A stretch of DNA of 64,000 nucleotides from UBA4582 sp965657335 (GCA_965657335.1 CBFHOH010000013.1:1-64000); one strand, 5' to 3'. Positions 1 to 9,390 are shown, counted from the first letter of the stretch. The notes: generated from the letters alone by a model not told the origin. Made by a program: numbers and translations.

Positions 1-555
1 CGACCTGAACTCGAAACCGAGCTTGGGCTTGCCTCCGATAAAATCCGAATTGGCATTGTCGGCGCACCGCGCATTGAAAAAAACATCCAAGGATTTCTGA
101 ACGCCTTTGCGAAGTCCAAGCGAACAGACATCGAGCTTTACGTGCCAGCCCTCAGCGGTACGGAAACACTGCCAGAGGACAGCAGAATCAAGTCGACGGC
201 ATACAGTATGGTGGAGCGTGAGCTATACAACAAACGCCTCGCAACCATCGACGTGCTCGCGTTCCCGATTGAGTCTGGTGATTTATTAACAACAGGGGTC
301 GTCGGTGATGCCATCGGCTGGGGTATTCCGGGGCTTGTTTCAGACTGGAGGTTTTTGACTGAAAGCCTCGGAGGTGCAGCAATGCCGATGGGAAATTCTG
401 AACACTCGATGACAGATGCTATCGACCGGCTTACTCGAGATCAGATTGATCATGCGGCTGAGGAGGCACGCAACCTGAGGCCCCACTATGACTGGCAAAA
501 CCTGTCAAAACAGTTTCTGGCACTGCTCGAGGCGCTAGGGACCAAAAGAATCTAA
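1..555 (+). CDS. Glycosyltransferase, GT-B type, C-terminal part (5' truncated)
   Basis: The frame is open from the first base of the window to the stop at 555, so only the last 184 residues are present. The visible part looks like the C-terminal nucleotide-sugar-binding Rossmann half of a GT-B glycosyltransferase: it opens with IRIGIVGAPRIEKNIQGF (a beta strand, then a loop and helix). Further on comes a stretch with a Pro-Ile-Glu-Ser-Gly acidic loop and GDAIGWGIPGLVSDW, where family 4-like enzymes contact the donor sugar. An internal GTG at 142 could be taken for a start, but homology-like sequence continues upstream of it, so it is not the real one. Donor and acceptor cannot be told from this fragment. 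Family assignment is from pattern recognition and is moderately sure. Confidence 0.6.
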   Translation, partial: RPELETELGLASDKIRIGIVGAPRIEKNIQGFLNAFAKSKRTDIELYVPALSGTETLPEDSRIKSTAYSMVERELYNKRLATIDVLAFPIESGDLLTTGVVGDAIGWGIPGLVSDWRFLTESLGGAAMPMGNSEHSMTDAIDRLTRDQIDHAAEEARNLRPHYDWQNLSKQFLALLEALGTKRI

Positions 556-731
556 ATACCACCCCCCTGTTCAACTAGGCTTTAGGTCAGTAGAATGTCG
601 ATCTTCACAGGTATGGGCTCAAACCTATACATTTGTTTCATCCTCAGTCCGGGACCCGAACTTAATCTTGCTTTTGCTATCTAATGGCAAGTCCATTACC
701 GATATTGCGCATCGGCAGGTTTAACATACGA

Positions 732-2105
732 ATGAAAACAATCAAATTGACCCATTTATGGCGCACAGTTTTTGCCACACTGCTGCTAGTTCTCATCACT
801 GCTTGCGATGACGGTGATGACGATACGGCTGACCCTGCGACTCCGGCTAGCGCCACGTCCATTGTTAGGATTATCAATGCCATACCAGATGCGCCTTCAC
901 TCACGCTGACAATGAACGAGGACAGTTTCGGCAGCGCCGCCTTCGGTCAAGTGAGTGGTGGTTTCACATCGTCCTCGGGTGGCACAGAAACCATGAGTAT
1001 CGTCTATCGGTCGACTGATGGTGAGACGGTCAACTTTCTCGAAAATCTATCTGTGCCAGTGGGTGAGGGTCGAGAGATTTACATTCTGCTCACCGGCACC
1101 TTTGCTTCACCGATCAGCAGCCTGATTGATAACGCCTTGGTTACAACAGGCCTTGAGGTTCAATTTGGTAGTTCCGTCAACAATGGTCAGGCGGTCGATG
1201 TCTACCTGACGGCACAAGACGCCTCGCTGGCGACCTCGATCCCCGCTGCCACTCTAAATTTTGATGGGCTATCTTCACAATCATCATTCAGCCCCGGCAG
1301 TGACTACAGAATAAGAATCACAGAGGTAGGGTCAACGGACGTGCTTTACGATTCGGGCACGATTTTACTGCAAACTGGCCGCAATCAGATTTTTTTGCTG
1401 GTTGACTATTTCGGACCTGGAGACGCTCCTTTCCGGGTCGTGAGTATCGCCGCCGGGACAGCATCAGCTCTGCAAGGGGAAGCACTTCCAGCTGCATTAC
1501 GCGTGGCTAATTTCGTCACAAACACCCCGTCAGTTGATTTCTATTTTGATGACACTAACGATTTGCCTGAGTTCTCCGGCATCACGTTCGGTGAAAATAC
1601 CGACTACCTCAACCTCGATGCGGGGGCTAGGTCAATTAACATTACGCCTAGTGGTGAAAAGACAAATTTCATCTTTGAGCAAAACGTGACACTGGTCGCC
1701 GGTGAAAGCAGAACGCTGCTACTTGCAGGTGATCCTGCCTCTGAGGATGGCGCTTTCGGTCTCGTCGTTACTGACAACGACCGTCCAATTTCAACGGAGC
1801 TTCAACTACGGTTCCTCCACGGTTCAGCGGAGTCAGGCGCTGTTGACTTTTACGTTTTGGAGACAGGTGACACGGTTGCCGACGAATCGCCTGACATTGA
1901 AGGCGCAACGCTGCTGACAAATGTCAATGTACCCGTGGCAATAGGCACGTACGACCTGATCGCAACTCCCACAGGAGAGACGACCGTGCTTGCGGGACCG
2001 ACCAGGTTATCCGTTGATGTTGGAATCTATTCCATTATTCTGTCAGATTCAGAGAATGGTGGAGCACCCTTTACTTTCTCCGTGCTGGAGGAATCAATTG
2101 ACTAA
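732..2105 (+). CDS. DUF4397 domain lipoprotein (paralogue A)
   Basis: A predicted lipoprotein of 457 residues. A longer frame opens at 684, but ATG 732 gives a textbook lipoprotein signal: a basic start, a hydrophobic core and the lipobox LITAC with Cys25, followed by an acidic Asp-rich stretch. The mature part is four repeats of about 110 residues, each beginning with a strand like VRIINAIPDAP (about 45) or LRVANFVTNTP (about 256) and a following [VL]D[VF]Y strand; the others begin near 141 and 357. This repeat is that of the DUF4397 beta-sandwich family, whose function is unknown. It lies 79 bp upstream of paralogue B in the same direction, so the two are probably co-transcribed. Likely anchored in the outer or inner membrane facing the periplasm, or surface exposed. 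Confidence 0.85.
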   Translation: MKTIKLTHLWRTVFATLLLVLITACDDGDDDTADPATPASATSIVRIINAIPDAPSLTLTMNEDSFGSAAFGQVSGGFTSSSGGTETMSIVYRSTDGETVNFLENLSVPVGEGREIYILLTGTFASPISSLIDNALVTTGLEVQFGSSVNNGQAVDVYLTAQDASLATSIPAATLNFDGLSSQSSFSPGSDYRIRITEVGSTDVLYDSGTILLQTGRNQIFLLVDYFGPGDAPFRVVSIAAGTASALQGEALPAALRVANFVTNTPSVDFYFDDTNDLPEFSGITFGENTDYLNLDAGARSINITPSGEKTNFIFEQNVTLVAGESRTLLLAGDPASEDGAFGLVVTDNDRPISTELQLRFLHGSAESGAVDFYVLETGDTVADESPDIEGATLLTNVNVPVAIGTYDLIATPTGETTVLAGPTRLSVDVGIYSIILSDSENGGAPFTFSVLEESID

Positions 2106-2184
2106 GCCCTGCTTTGACGCTGAATTAGTTCGGCCTAAAGCCGCTGCTTTCGTCGGTCACTTTACTGGAATTCATAAATCCGTT

Positions 2185-3594
2185 ATGCCTAAACAATTGT
2201 ATAAGTACCTCCTAGCCAGCGCATTCATATTCCTTGCCGCTTGCGGTACCGACGAAGGATTTGTTCCGGAAGAACTCACTATTCGACCACAGGTTGCGGA
2301 CCTGCAGTTTGTAAATCTAATTCCAGACAGCCCGGAATTGTTAGTCACTTTTGTCGACGATAATGCCAACACGGCATTTAGCGACCTTGTCGAATTTGGC
2401 ACATCGACAGTGCAGGACAGCTTACTCATAGACGATTATGATTTGAATGTCAGTTACTTTGATGCCGACGGCGACCAGATATTCATCATTGAAAACGAAT
2501 CAGTCAGGCTGACCGACCCGGATCAGTTGGTCTATATTTTTACGGGCACTCTGGCCTCACCTAATATCGAGTCTAGAGCTTTTCTCGAACCCCAGTACGA
2601 CGATAACCCGATTGCATCTGGTAACGTTGAAGTCTGGTTCACGTCTGGCGTTGTCGACCCGACCTCGCTCGATGTTTACCTCACGAGCGCAACCGCTGAC
2701 CTCGCTGGCGCTACGCCGATAGCCAACCTTACCGCTGGCGGCGTGTCGGAAACGCTGACCACAGACAGACTTGACAGCTATCGACTGAGAGTTACCGCCA
2801 GCAACTCAAACGAAGTGCTTTTCGACTCTGGTGTGTTTATCCTCAGTGATCGATCACGCACCCTGTTCGCCTTGACAGACTATTTCGGACCAGTGATTGA
2901 AGGCACCACCGCACCTAACGTGAACGGCATCGGCGTTAATGCCTTCGGCTCAACAAACTTTTCTAACAGTGGGTTGCCCAGTCAGCTTAGAGCGATCAAT
3001 TTGACCAGTGATCTACCAGCACTAGACCTGTATTTTGGCAGTACCACTGGCGCACCGTATACGGCAGACCTTAACCGGCTGGAAATTGGTGCCTATACCA
3101 ACATTGACACCGGCATTAACAATTTGAATGTCACCCTGCCGGGCATCAAGGATCAATTTCTGTTTGAACAAGATCTCATTGTGACTTCCGGGACATTTAG
3201 TACGTTAGTGATATCTGGCAGCGATGCTGACAATTCTCTTTCTTCTGTTTTATTTATTAATGATGCTCGACAGATTGACCAACGCGTCACCATAAACTAC
3301 GTCAATACCGCGCTAGTTAACAGTTCAACCAACGTTTACTTTTTGAACCCGGGACAAATTGTTGCCGATAGCTCACCGCAGATTGCCGGAGCAGGTGTTA
3401 ACTCATTCAATTCCTTTACAGCAAGACCGGCGACAGTCGACATTGTCATCACTTCGGCGCTAAACGGCAGCGTACTGTACGGGCCAGAACGTACCACCCT
3501 GTCAGGCGGCATTAATTACTCTTTCATACTGGTAGAAGATACGATAAGTGCCGGCTCGACTACCGAACTGGTAATTATTGAGGACGCAAACTAG
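2185..3594 (+). CDS. DUF4397 domain lipoprotein (paralogue B)
   Basis: A 469-residue lipoprotein and the second of three related genes. The frame is open from 1990, inside the previous gene, but ATG 2185 gives a short basic N-terminus, a hydrophobic core and lipobox LAAC with Cys20. Four DUF4397-like repeats start near residues 40 (FVNLIPDSP), 147 (VEVWFTSGVV), 267 (LRAINLTSDLP) and 368 (VTINYVNTAL). It shares with A and C a strand ending in DYFGP before the third repeat. Sequence identity to A is modest while the architecture is the same, which indicates an old duplication. Function unknown. The family's adhesive or envelope role is only a guess. Confidence 0.85.
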   Translation: MPKQLYKYLLASAFIFLAACGTDEGFVPEELTIRPQVADLQFVNLIPDSPELLVTFVDDNANTAFSDLVEFGTSTVQDSLLIDDYDLNVSYFDADGDQIFIIENESVRLTDPDQLVYIFTGTLASPNIESRAFLEPQYDDNPIASGNVEVWFTSGVVDPTSLDVYLTSATADLAGATPIANLTAGGVSETLTTDRLDSYRLRVTASNSNEVLFDSGVFILSDRSRTLFALTDYFGPVIEGTTAPNVNGIGVNAFGSTNFSNSGLPSQLRAINLTSDLPALDLYFGSTTGAPYTADLNRLEIGAYTNIDTGINNLNVTLPGIKDQFLFEQDLIVTSGTFSTLVISGSDADNSLSSVLFINDARQIDQRVTINYVNTALVNSSTNVYFLNPGQIVADSSPQIAGAGVNSFNSFTARPATVDIVITSALNGSVLYGPERTTLSGGINYSFILVEDTISAGSTTELVIIEDAN

Positions 3595-3767
3595 CGGACG
3601 TCGCTAATTTACCCGAGGTCAACAATGCCGAAGTTTTACCACGGTCGTGACCTAGGATCTGACCACACAGTTGCTCGCTAATCGTATCGATCGCTTTGAG
3701 CGCCACGTGTGGACTCGGAACTGCTAACGACGTTCCTGAATCTTCTGAAGACTTTCGCCTGTTTTAC

Positions 3768-5108
3768 TCAGAGCGTGTCGTCAACGAAAACCACATCTCC
3801 TGGCACACCACCCCCCTCCGCATCTGTGACAAACAACGAGTATATGCCACCGTTGGATATGGTAATTCGGTTGGGACCAACCAACACAGAAGATGTATTT
3901 GGTTCAGTGAAAGATATGTCATATTCACCGCCCTCAAGAAAAAGCACGCCATTCGTCAACAGCGTAAAATCCGATAGCGCTGGTGTAGAACTCGACACGA
4001 GAGCTTCTGCAGCTGTGATGTAAACATCGAGGTTGCCGGCATCGACTGCAGCATTAACTATCCTCAACTGCGCCTCAGTCTCTACGGGTCTACGTGAATC
4101 GGTCAGAAATCTACCTTGCACATCGCCCGTCGCTGAGATGCCGGCCAACACGAGTGTGCGGCTTTCACCAGCGATCAGTCCTCGTTGCTCCTCCTGCAAG
4201 ACCATTGCGGGTTGATCCACAAGCGTCGATGTGAACTTATGCTCACTGGTATCAAGTTCCTCGTAGGCTGAAAGAGTACCGAAAGCGAGATTCTCAAAAG
4301 CCAACACATCATCCAGATTCACATCAACCGCAGCGACATCGGCAATCATATTTGCGACTCGAAAGCCTGTCGGGAGGCGTTCATCAACGAAGCCAGAAGC
4401 GCTCGCAGTACTTATGCGAATCATACGAATACCGCCTCCGACACCAAAACTATCGGCGACGGCAAGCAGACGTCGGGTTTCAGCGGCCAAGTTAAAGACC
4501 CCGCCATCATAAATAATCGTATCGTCACCGCTGGCGGTTACCAGCAATCTTCTTTCACCGCTATCGACAGTCGTGATGGAAGAAACAGCATTGACTGCAA
4601 GGGAGATTGGACTGAGACCATTTATCGAGGTACTGGCAAGGTTTTCGGACAAATAAACGTCTACGCCCGTAGACAACGATGAACCGTTGAAAAAGTGAAT
4701 TTCGGTGGACCCGGCAGCAATCTCACTTACTTCGTCAGCATCAATCACGGTGAAACTCGGCGCAGTCAGACTGCCGGTCACCATGACAGAGTACTCCCTG
4801 TTCGCGACGATACTTAGCGATTGTTCAGTATCAATCACGACTTCGATCGCACCCGAAGCATCAAAATGAGACAGCTCGGTGGCGAAATCGCCTTCGCTCA
4901 CAGAGCGCAAGCCACTTGACTGAGCATAAGAGACCGTGGCGAACAGCGTTCCATTAAGATCGTAGGTCAGCGTAGGGGAACTTGGCACTAAATTTACAAA
5001 TCTGACTTGTGAAGATTCCAGGAAGCGACGGTTTAAGTCATCGTCGCTACTGCATGCATTTAGAAAAAGTGACAGCAGTATCACCAGTGCAGAAAAAGCC
5101 CACTTCAT
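3768..5108 (-). CDS. DUF4397 domain lipoprotein (paralogue C)
   Basis: A 446-residue lipoprotein, convergent with paralogues A and B. The start is chosen at 5108 because GGAG lies 6 nt upstream of this ATG and the signal then reads as a normal lipoprotein leader with lipobox LNAC and Cys19 followed by Ser-Ser-Asp-Asp-Asp; the ATG at 5120 has no such site. Four repeats match those of A and B, beginning with FVNLVPSSP (about 37), IHFFNGSSLSTGVDVYL (about 140), FRVANMIADVAAVDV (about 250) and LRIVNAAVDAGNLDVYI (about 350). Being inverted relative to A and B it must have its own promoter, so it could be expressed under other conditions. Function unknown. Confidence 0.84.
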   Translation of the reverse strand: MKWAFSALVILLSLFLNACSSDDDLNRRFLESSQVRFVNLVPSSPTLTYDLNGTLFATVSYAQSSGLRSVSEGDFATELSHFDASGAIEVVIDTEQSLSIVANREYSVMVTGSLTAPSFTVIDADEVSEIAAGSTEIHFFNGSSLSTGVDVYLSENLASTSINGLSPISLAVNAVSSITTVDSGERRLLVTASGDDTIIYDGGVFNLAAETRRLLAVADSFGVGGGIRMIRISTASASGFVDERLPTGFRVANMIADVAAVDVNLDDVLAFENLAFGTLSAYEELDTSEHKFTSTLVDQPAMVLQEEQRGLIAGESRTLVLAGISATGDVQGRFLTDSRRPVETEAQLRIVNAAVDAGNLDVYITAAEALVSSSTPALSDFTLLTNGVLFLEGGEYDISFTEPNTSSVLVGPNRITISNGGIYSLFVTDAEGGGVPGDVVFVDDTL

Positions 5109-5318
5109 GTGGTTCTCCATTAATTATTGGTAAAAATATTGATGAGTAGAAATCGTCGTGGCTTTAGAAACACCAGACAAACAATAGTTCCTTGATTTTG
5201 ATATCGAGGAACATTTAGGTAAGCGGTTCATTGTCTTCTTCATGCTTGCTGTGCGACCCTCGAAAAGTTGACCCAATCTATCGATTTACCGGAAGATGTC
5301 AACTATCCGGGTTTTATC

Positions 5319-7502
5319 TTAAGTTGCGCCATTATGACGCAGCGTCCAACAACGATGAATATGTTTTCGTTGTTGGAAATCAAAAGGAATGGACTCTGCT
5401 GTCATATCGCTCACCTCAAACTCGTCGTTTAGCGTGACATCAAGTTTAAAACCACGCAAATTGTTGGAGAAGTAGAGCACACCATCCTTTTCCAACAATC
5501 TCATCGCCTGCCTGAGCATATCGGCATGATCTCTTTGCACATCAAACACATCAGTCATTCTCTTAGAATTAGAGAAACTCGGTGGATCGACAAAAACGAT
5601 GTCAAACAGCTCTGTATTTCGGGTGTGCTTCAACCACTTAATGCAATCCGCGTGGACAAAGGCATGACGGTTAACGTTTGGTCCCTCCAGCAAATTGTTC
5701 AGCGACATGTTTCGCTCTGCCCAATCAAGATAGGTACGGGACATATCTACAGTCACTGTGCGTTTCGCGCCACCCAGTGCCGCGTGAACACTAATAGACC
5801 CGGTGTAAGCGAATAAATTGAGTAGAGATTTCCCCTGACTCTGTGCCGCAATCTTTAGACGAACTGGGCGATGGTCTAGAAAAAGCCCTGTGTCGAGGTA
5901 GTCTTCAAAGTTTACCCAAAAACGCCCTTGGCCTTCCCTCACCTGATGAAAATGCTTCAACTCTCCAAGCTTTTCATATTGCTCATTGCCTCTTTGCCGG
6001 CGGCGAGATTTCAGAAAAATCTCGTCCATTGTGACGTTGAGCACTGCCGGTATAATCGAAATGATTTCCCTAATCCTGAGTTTGGCTTTTTCTTCCTCGA
6101 TGGTCTTTGGCGCTTCGTATTCCTGCACGTGAACCCAACGTTTCTCACCTTCATAGACATCGATAGCCACGGCATAGTCCGGCAAATCGGCGTCATAGAG
6201 CCTGTAACAATCTACATTTTCTTTTTTTCGCCACCGATTGATTTGTTTACAATTTTTCGCCAAGCGGTTTCTGAAGCCATTCGACTGTTCCGATAACTCG
6301 CCCTCAGGAACGGGACGCGGCAGTCGATAATCATGAAAAAACTCTTTTTCTTCAATCTTGAAGTGCAGTAATTTACAAGCAAGCGCACCGTTGAAAAGAG
6401 AGTGGATTTTGTGAGCTCTGATGCCCACAACTTTCCCCCTCGATTGCTCGTCAGTGAACATCGAGGCATTCCAACCTTTGAAGCGGCCCTTGAGTACTTG
6501 CCCAATCTGGCCGTAAAGCAGATCAAGCTCTTCATCCACGCCAAGACGTTTGCCATAGGGCGGGTTTATAACGACCAGCCCCGTTTCCGGCATGTCGGGT
6601 TTGAAGGAGAAAATATCTTGATGTGTAATTGACACTATCTCGGTTAAACCGGCCTGCCTTATATGCTGGTTAGCGCGACCCAATGTCCCTTTGTGGTGAT
6701 CGTAACCAAGAATTACAGGCGGATGTTCAAGCCCCTTTCTTCGCCGTTCGTCGGCTTCGTTTAACAATCTTTGCCAGATAGCCGCATGGTGTTGCTTCCA
6801 ACCAAGAAAACCAAAGTATGTTCGATTGATACCCGGCGCAATATCGCATGCCATCATTGCGGCTTCTATCGGTAAAGTGCCCGAGCCACACATAAAATCT
6901 ACAAATGCGCCGCCAGACGCCGCAGTGTCGGGCCACTTTGCGCGATAAAGTATGGCCGCAGCGAGATTCTCTTTCAGCGGCGCCGCGGAGCCTCGCGTGC
7001 GATAACCCCGAAGGTGCAGACTTTCACCGGAGAGGTCGAGATATATCTGGACCTCATCATTATTAATGTAGACGTTGACTTGAATATTGGGTTTGTCGGT
7101 TTCGACCGAGGGTCTATCCCCTGTTGCTGTGCGAAACTGATCAACAATCGCATCTTTTGTTTTCAGAGCGGCGTATTGACTGTGGGTAATCGCAGAATTA
7201 CTAACACTGGCGTCAACAGCAAAGGAATCCAGCGCAGACAAGTGCTCGCGCCAGTCAATTTTGTCCACCGCATCATAGAGCGCCTCTGGTGACGCTGCAG
7301 GGTAACGACCTAGCGGCATCAGTATTCGGTTTGCAACCCGGGACCACAAGCACGCTCGGTAAGCTTCTTCAATTCCGCCGGTAAAATAAACACCGGACCG
7401 CGCCTCCTTTACCGCCTCCATGCCCATCGCTACAAGCTCTTCAGCCAGCAGTGTTTCCAGTCCTTTAGCGGCGGTCGCAAAGTAAGTATTTTTAGCGCTC
7501 AT
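5319..7502 (-). CDS. rlmKL: 23S rRNA (guanine-N2/N7) methyltransferase RlmKL
   Basis: Bifunctional enzyme that methylates G2445 (N2) and G2069 (N7) of 23S rRNA in the cytoplasm during large-subunit assembly. At 727 residues it is close to the E. coli fused protein (702). An N-terminal THUMP region is followed by the RlmL methyltransferase, with the SAM loop VDFMCGSGT at 201-209 and catalytic NPPYGKRL at 313-320. The C-terminal RlmK domain carries the motif VDPPSFSNSKR from residue 638. Both catalytic motifs look intact. It stands alone between DUF4397 paralogue C and a divergent methyltransferase gene. Confidence 0.95.
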   Translation of the reverse strand: MSAKNTYFATAAKGLETLLAEELVAMGMEAVKEARSGVYFTGGIEEAYRACLWSRVANRILMPLGRYPAASPEALYDAVDKIDWREHLSALDSFAVDASVSNSAITHSQYAALKTKDAIVDQFRTATGDRPSVETDKPNIQVNVYINNDEVQIYLDLSGESLHLRGYRTRGSAAPLKENLAAAILYRAKWPDTAASGGAFVDFMCGSGTLPIEAAMMACDIAPGINRTYFGFLGWKQHHAAIWQRLLNEADERRRKGLEHPPVILGYDHHKGTLGRANQHIRQAGLTEIVSITHQDIFSFKPDMPETGLVVINPPYGKRLGVDEELDLLYGQIGQVLKGRFKGWNASMFTDEQSRGKVVGIRAHKIHSLFNGALACKLLHFKIEEKEFFHDYRLPRPVPEGELSEQSNGFRNRLAKNCKQINRWRKKENVDCYRLYDADLPDYAVAIDVYEGEKRWVHVQEYEAPKTIEEEKAKLRIREIISIIPAVLNVTMDEIFLKSRRRQRGNEQYEKLGELKHFHQVREGQGRFWVNFEDYLDTGLFLDHRPVRLKIAAQSQGKSLLNLFAYTGSISVHAALGGAKRTVTVDMSRTYLDWAERNMSLNNLLEGPNVNRHAFVHADCIKWLKHTRNTELFDIVFVDPPSFSNSKRMTDVFDVQRDHADMLRQAMRLLEKDGVLYFSNNLRGFKLDVTLNDEFEVSDMTAESIPFDFQQRKHIHRCWTLRHNGAT

Positions 7503-7601
7503 GAACGGTGCCTAGTTCGGGGTTTTTCGCGCTGACACTATACAGCGAAACACAACTTTGCGTTACACTCGTTCGCCCATAACTAGTAGAGATTCACGAA
7601 T

Positions 7602-8363
7602 ATGAAATACCGAACGCCATTAATCAGCCTGATACAGGGAATTGCCATCGCCGCATTGAGCATGACAGCGCAGGCCGGCGACATCACTGAGAAGCTGGAA
7701 ATAGCGATGAAATCAGAAATCCGTGGCGCAGCGGATACTAAACGAGACAAGAACCGTAAACCTCGTGAAACACTGGCTTTCTTTGGTCTCGAAGATGATA
7801 TGAAAGTAGTTGAACTGATTCCTGGTGGCGGTTGGTACACCAAGTTGCTTGCACCTGTATTAGCTGAAAATGGACAGTTTCACGTTGCACTGGGTGTTGG
7901 TCGTGTAGAGAAAAATTTGCTGACTCAACCTGATTTTGAACACGTTAAAGTTGCCGCACCAAAAGCAAAAATGTATCGCCCAGAAGGCGCGCGTTTTTAC
8001 ACGGTTGAAAATGCAAATTTGGGTTTAAAAGGTCAGGACATTGTCTTTACATTCAGAAACTATCACAACTTTGACAAAGCGGGTCGCGAGGCAATGAACA
8101 ACGCAGCTCACAAAGCATTGAAAAATGGCGGTATCTACGCGCTTGTCGACCACACCAGAAGACACATGGAAGGTCTAAATGGCGAAAACGGCAGGCGTTT
8201 TGATCCCGTGCTCGCCATCAAGGAGATTCAAGCTGCTGGTTTCGAATTCGTCGACTACAGTGACCTACACTTCCGAGCAGACGACGAGCTGGAGTATGAG
8301 GTGGGTCGTCGTTCGGTTAGTGGGAACACAGATCGCTGGACGCTGAAGTTCAAGAAAATTTAA
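7602..8363 (+). CDS. Predicted exported SAM-dependent methyltransferase (COG4798-like)
   Basis: A 253-residue protein with a class I methyltransferase fold but a clear Sec signal peptide: basic start, hydrophobic core to about residue 24, cleavage probably after AQA before Gly-Asp. Mature part: motif I reads VVELIPGGGWYTKLLAP (about 67-83), and a later strand GIYALVDH resembles motif post-III. Members annotated as predicted methyltransferases with the same leader occur in many proteobacteria, but their substrate is unknown. How SAM would be available in the periplasm is unclear, so it may bind another ligand or act differently. The gene ends just before a strong terminator at 8395 and is transcribed away from rlmKL. 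Confidence 0.8.
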   Translation: MKYRTPLISLIQGIAIAALSMTAQAGDITEKLEIAMKSEIRGAADTKRDKNRKPRETLAFFGLEDDMKVVELIPGGGWYTKLLAPVLAENGQFHVALGVGRVEKNLLTQPDFEHVKVAAPKAKMYRPEGARFYTVENANLGLKGQDIVFTFRNYHNFDKAGREAMNNAAHKALKNGGIYALVDHTRRHMEGLNGENGRRFDPVLAIKEIQAAGFEFVDYSDLHFRADDELEYEVGRRSVSGNTDRWTLKFKKI

Positions 8364-8394
8364 CTCAACACGTCGATATTCATTTCTTCATATA

Positions 8395-8425
8395 AAACCG
8401 CAGGTATCCACCTGCGGTTTTTTTT
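8395..8425 (+). terminator. Rho-independent terminator after the exported methyltransferase gene
   Basis: An 11-bp perfect stem (AAACCGCAGGT / ACCTGCGGTTT) with a 4-nt loop runs into eight T residues. It starts about 30 bp after the methyltransferase stop codon and separates that gene from the nitrogen-regulated unit downstream. Confidence 0.93.
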
Positions 8426-8441
8426 GCACTCATACGGTGCA
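8425..8441 (+). promoter_or_regulatory. NtrC-like binding site
   Basis: TGCACTCATACGGTGCA matches the NtrC (NRI) consensus TGCACC-N5-GGTGCA at 11 of 12 defined positions. It is centred about 127 bp upstream of the predicted sigma-54 start point, a normal enhancer distance. A further half site GGTGCA is at 8467-8472, 31 bp (about three helical turns) downstream. Predicted by eye only. Confidence 0.75.
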
Positions 8442-8533
8442 CTGATAACGTTTCCTCTGCCAAATCGGTGCATTGGTTCGCACTACTTTTTCACACCCGC
8501 CTCTAACTTACTGTTTTTATTCAAATTAATTTC

Positions 8534-8549
8534 TGGCACGCTATCTGCA
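8534..8549 (+). promoter_or_regulatory. Sigma-54 (RpoN) promoter for the TorF-glnK-amtB unit
   Basis: TGGCACGCTATCTGCA fits the -24/-12 consensus TGGCACRNNNNTTGCW with correct GG-GC spacing; the main deviation is C for T before TGC. Transcription would start near 8560, leaving a leader of about 60 nt before the porin gene. Together with the upstream NtrC-like site it implies induction by nitrogen limitation. Confidence 0.8.
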
Positions 8550-8622
8550 TTACTAGAACCGTGAAGCACATCAACACAAAAACACACTCAACGAATTACG
8601 GACAATACTAGGAAGACTCTAA

Positions 8623-9336
8623 ATGAAGATCAAAACAGCAGTAATCACCTTTGGCACGTCGCTTCTTCTCACTTCACTTTCAGCTCAGGCTGAACTGAGT
8701 GCAAATGTCGCCATTACGACAGATTATTCTTTTCGCGGGATTTCACAGAATGATGAGGCCATGGCAATCCAAGGCGGCTTCGACTACGCCCATGAAAATG
8801 GTTTTTACGCCGGTGTCTGGGCCTCAAATGTCGACGATAGTTTCTTCGCCGGTTCAAGCATCGAGATGGATACTTACGCTGGATGGGGTGGTGATGTCGG
8901 TCCAGTAAGTCTCGATGTTGGCTATCTTCGATACAACTATCCAGATAGCGATGCCAGCGACCCTTTGATTGGCTACGAAACGGATACTGATGAGTTTCAT
9001 ATCGGCGTTTCAAAAGACTTCGGCGCGCTGAGTGCGGGATTCACATACTACTACAGCCCCGACTTCTTCGATGTCGGCGACGGTAGCTATTACGACCTTG
9101 GTGCTGATATTCCTGTTGGGCAATTCTCAATCGCTGTGCACTACGGCGCGACAAAAATCGATGAGAAAGACGGCGGTGCAGATCTTGATTATGCAGACTA
9201 CCGCATTGGCATTTCTACCGAACTCGAGGGATTCGGTCTTGATCTCAGTTATTCCGGTACAGATGACGATGGTCTGTGCGCCGGCAGCGATCTCTGCGAT
9301 GGCCGCGTGTACTTCACCGTGTCTAAATCCATGTAG
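8623..9336 (+). CDS. TorF family putative porin
   Basis: A 237-residue outer-membrane beta-barrel protein with a Sec signal peptide ending near SAQA, so the mature protein starts with ELSANVAITTDY. That start and the following FRGISQNDEAMAIQGGFDY are the hallmark of the TorF/TIGR02001 family, and the protein shows alternating aromatic and polar strands to the end, finishing in a short strand. Members of this family are often found beside PII and ammonium transporter genes, as here. The sigma-54 promoter lies directly upstream, so it is likely induced with glnK-amtB when nitrogen is scarce. A role in letting a nitrogen source cross the outer membrane is inference; no substrate is established. 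Confidence 0.88.
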   Translation: MKIKTAVITFGTSLLLTSLSAQAELSANVAITTDYSFRGISQNDEAMAIQGGFDYAHENGFYAGVWASNVDDSFFAGSSIEMDTYAGWGGDVGPVSLDVGYLRYNYPDSDASDPLIGYETDTDEFHIGVSKDFGALSAGFTYYYSPDFFDVGDGSYYDLGADIPVGQFSIAVHYGATKIDEKDGGADLDYADYRIGISTELEGFGLDLSYSGTDDDGLCAGSDLCDGRVYFTVSKSM

Positions 9337-9349
9337 CTTCATCTCGTGT

Positions 9350-9390
9350 CGTCCTACTTAACGGGATTCATCGCTAAGTAGGGCGTTTTT
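9350..9390 (+). terminator. Terminator or attenuator between the porin gene and glnK
   Basis: CCTACTTA and TAAGTAGG form an 8-bp stem, extended by about three outer pairs (one G-U), with a 14-nt loop, followed by TTTTT. Since no promoter is evident before glnK, partial read-through giving less glnK-amtB than porin mRNA is likely. Confidence 0.72.
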
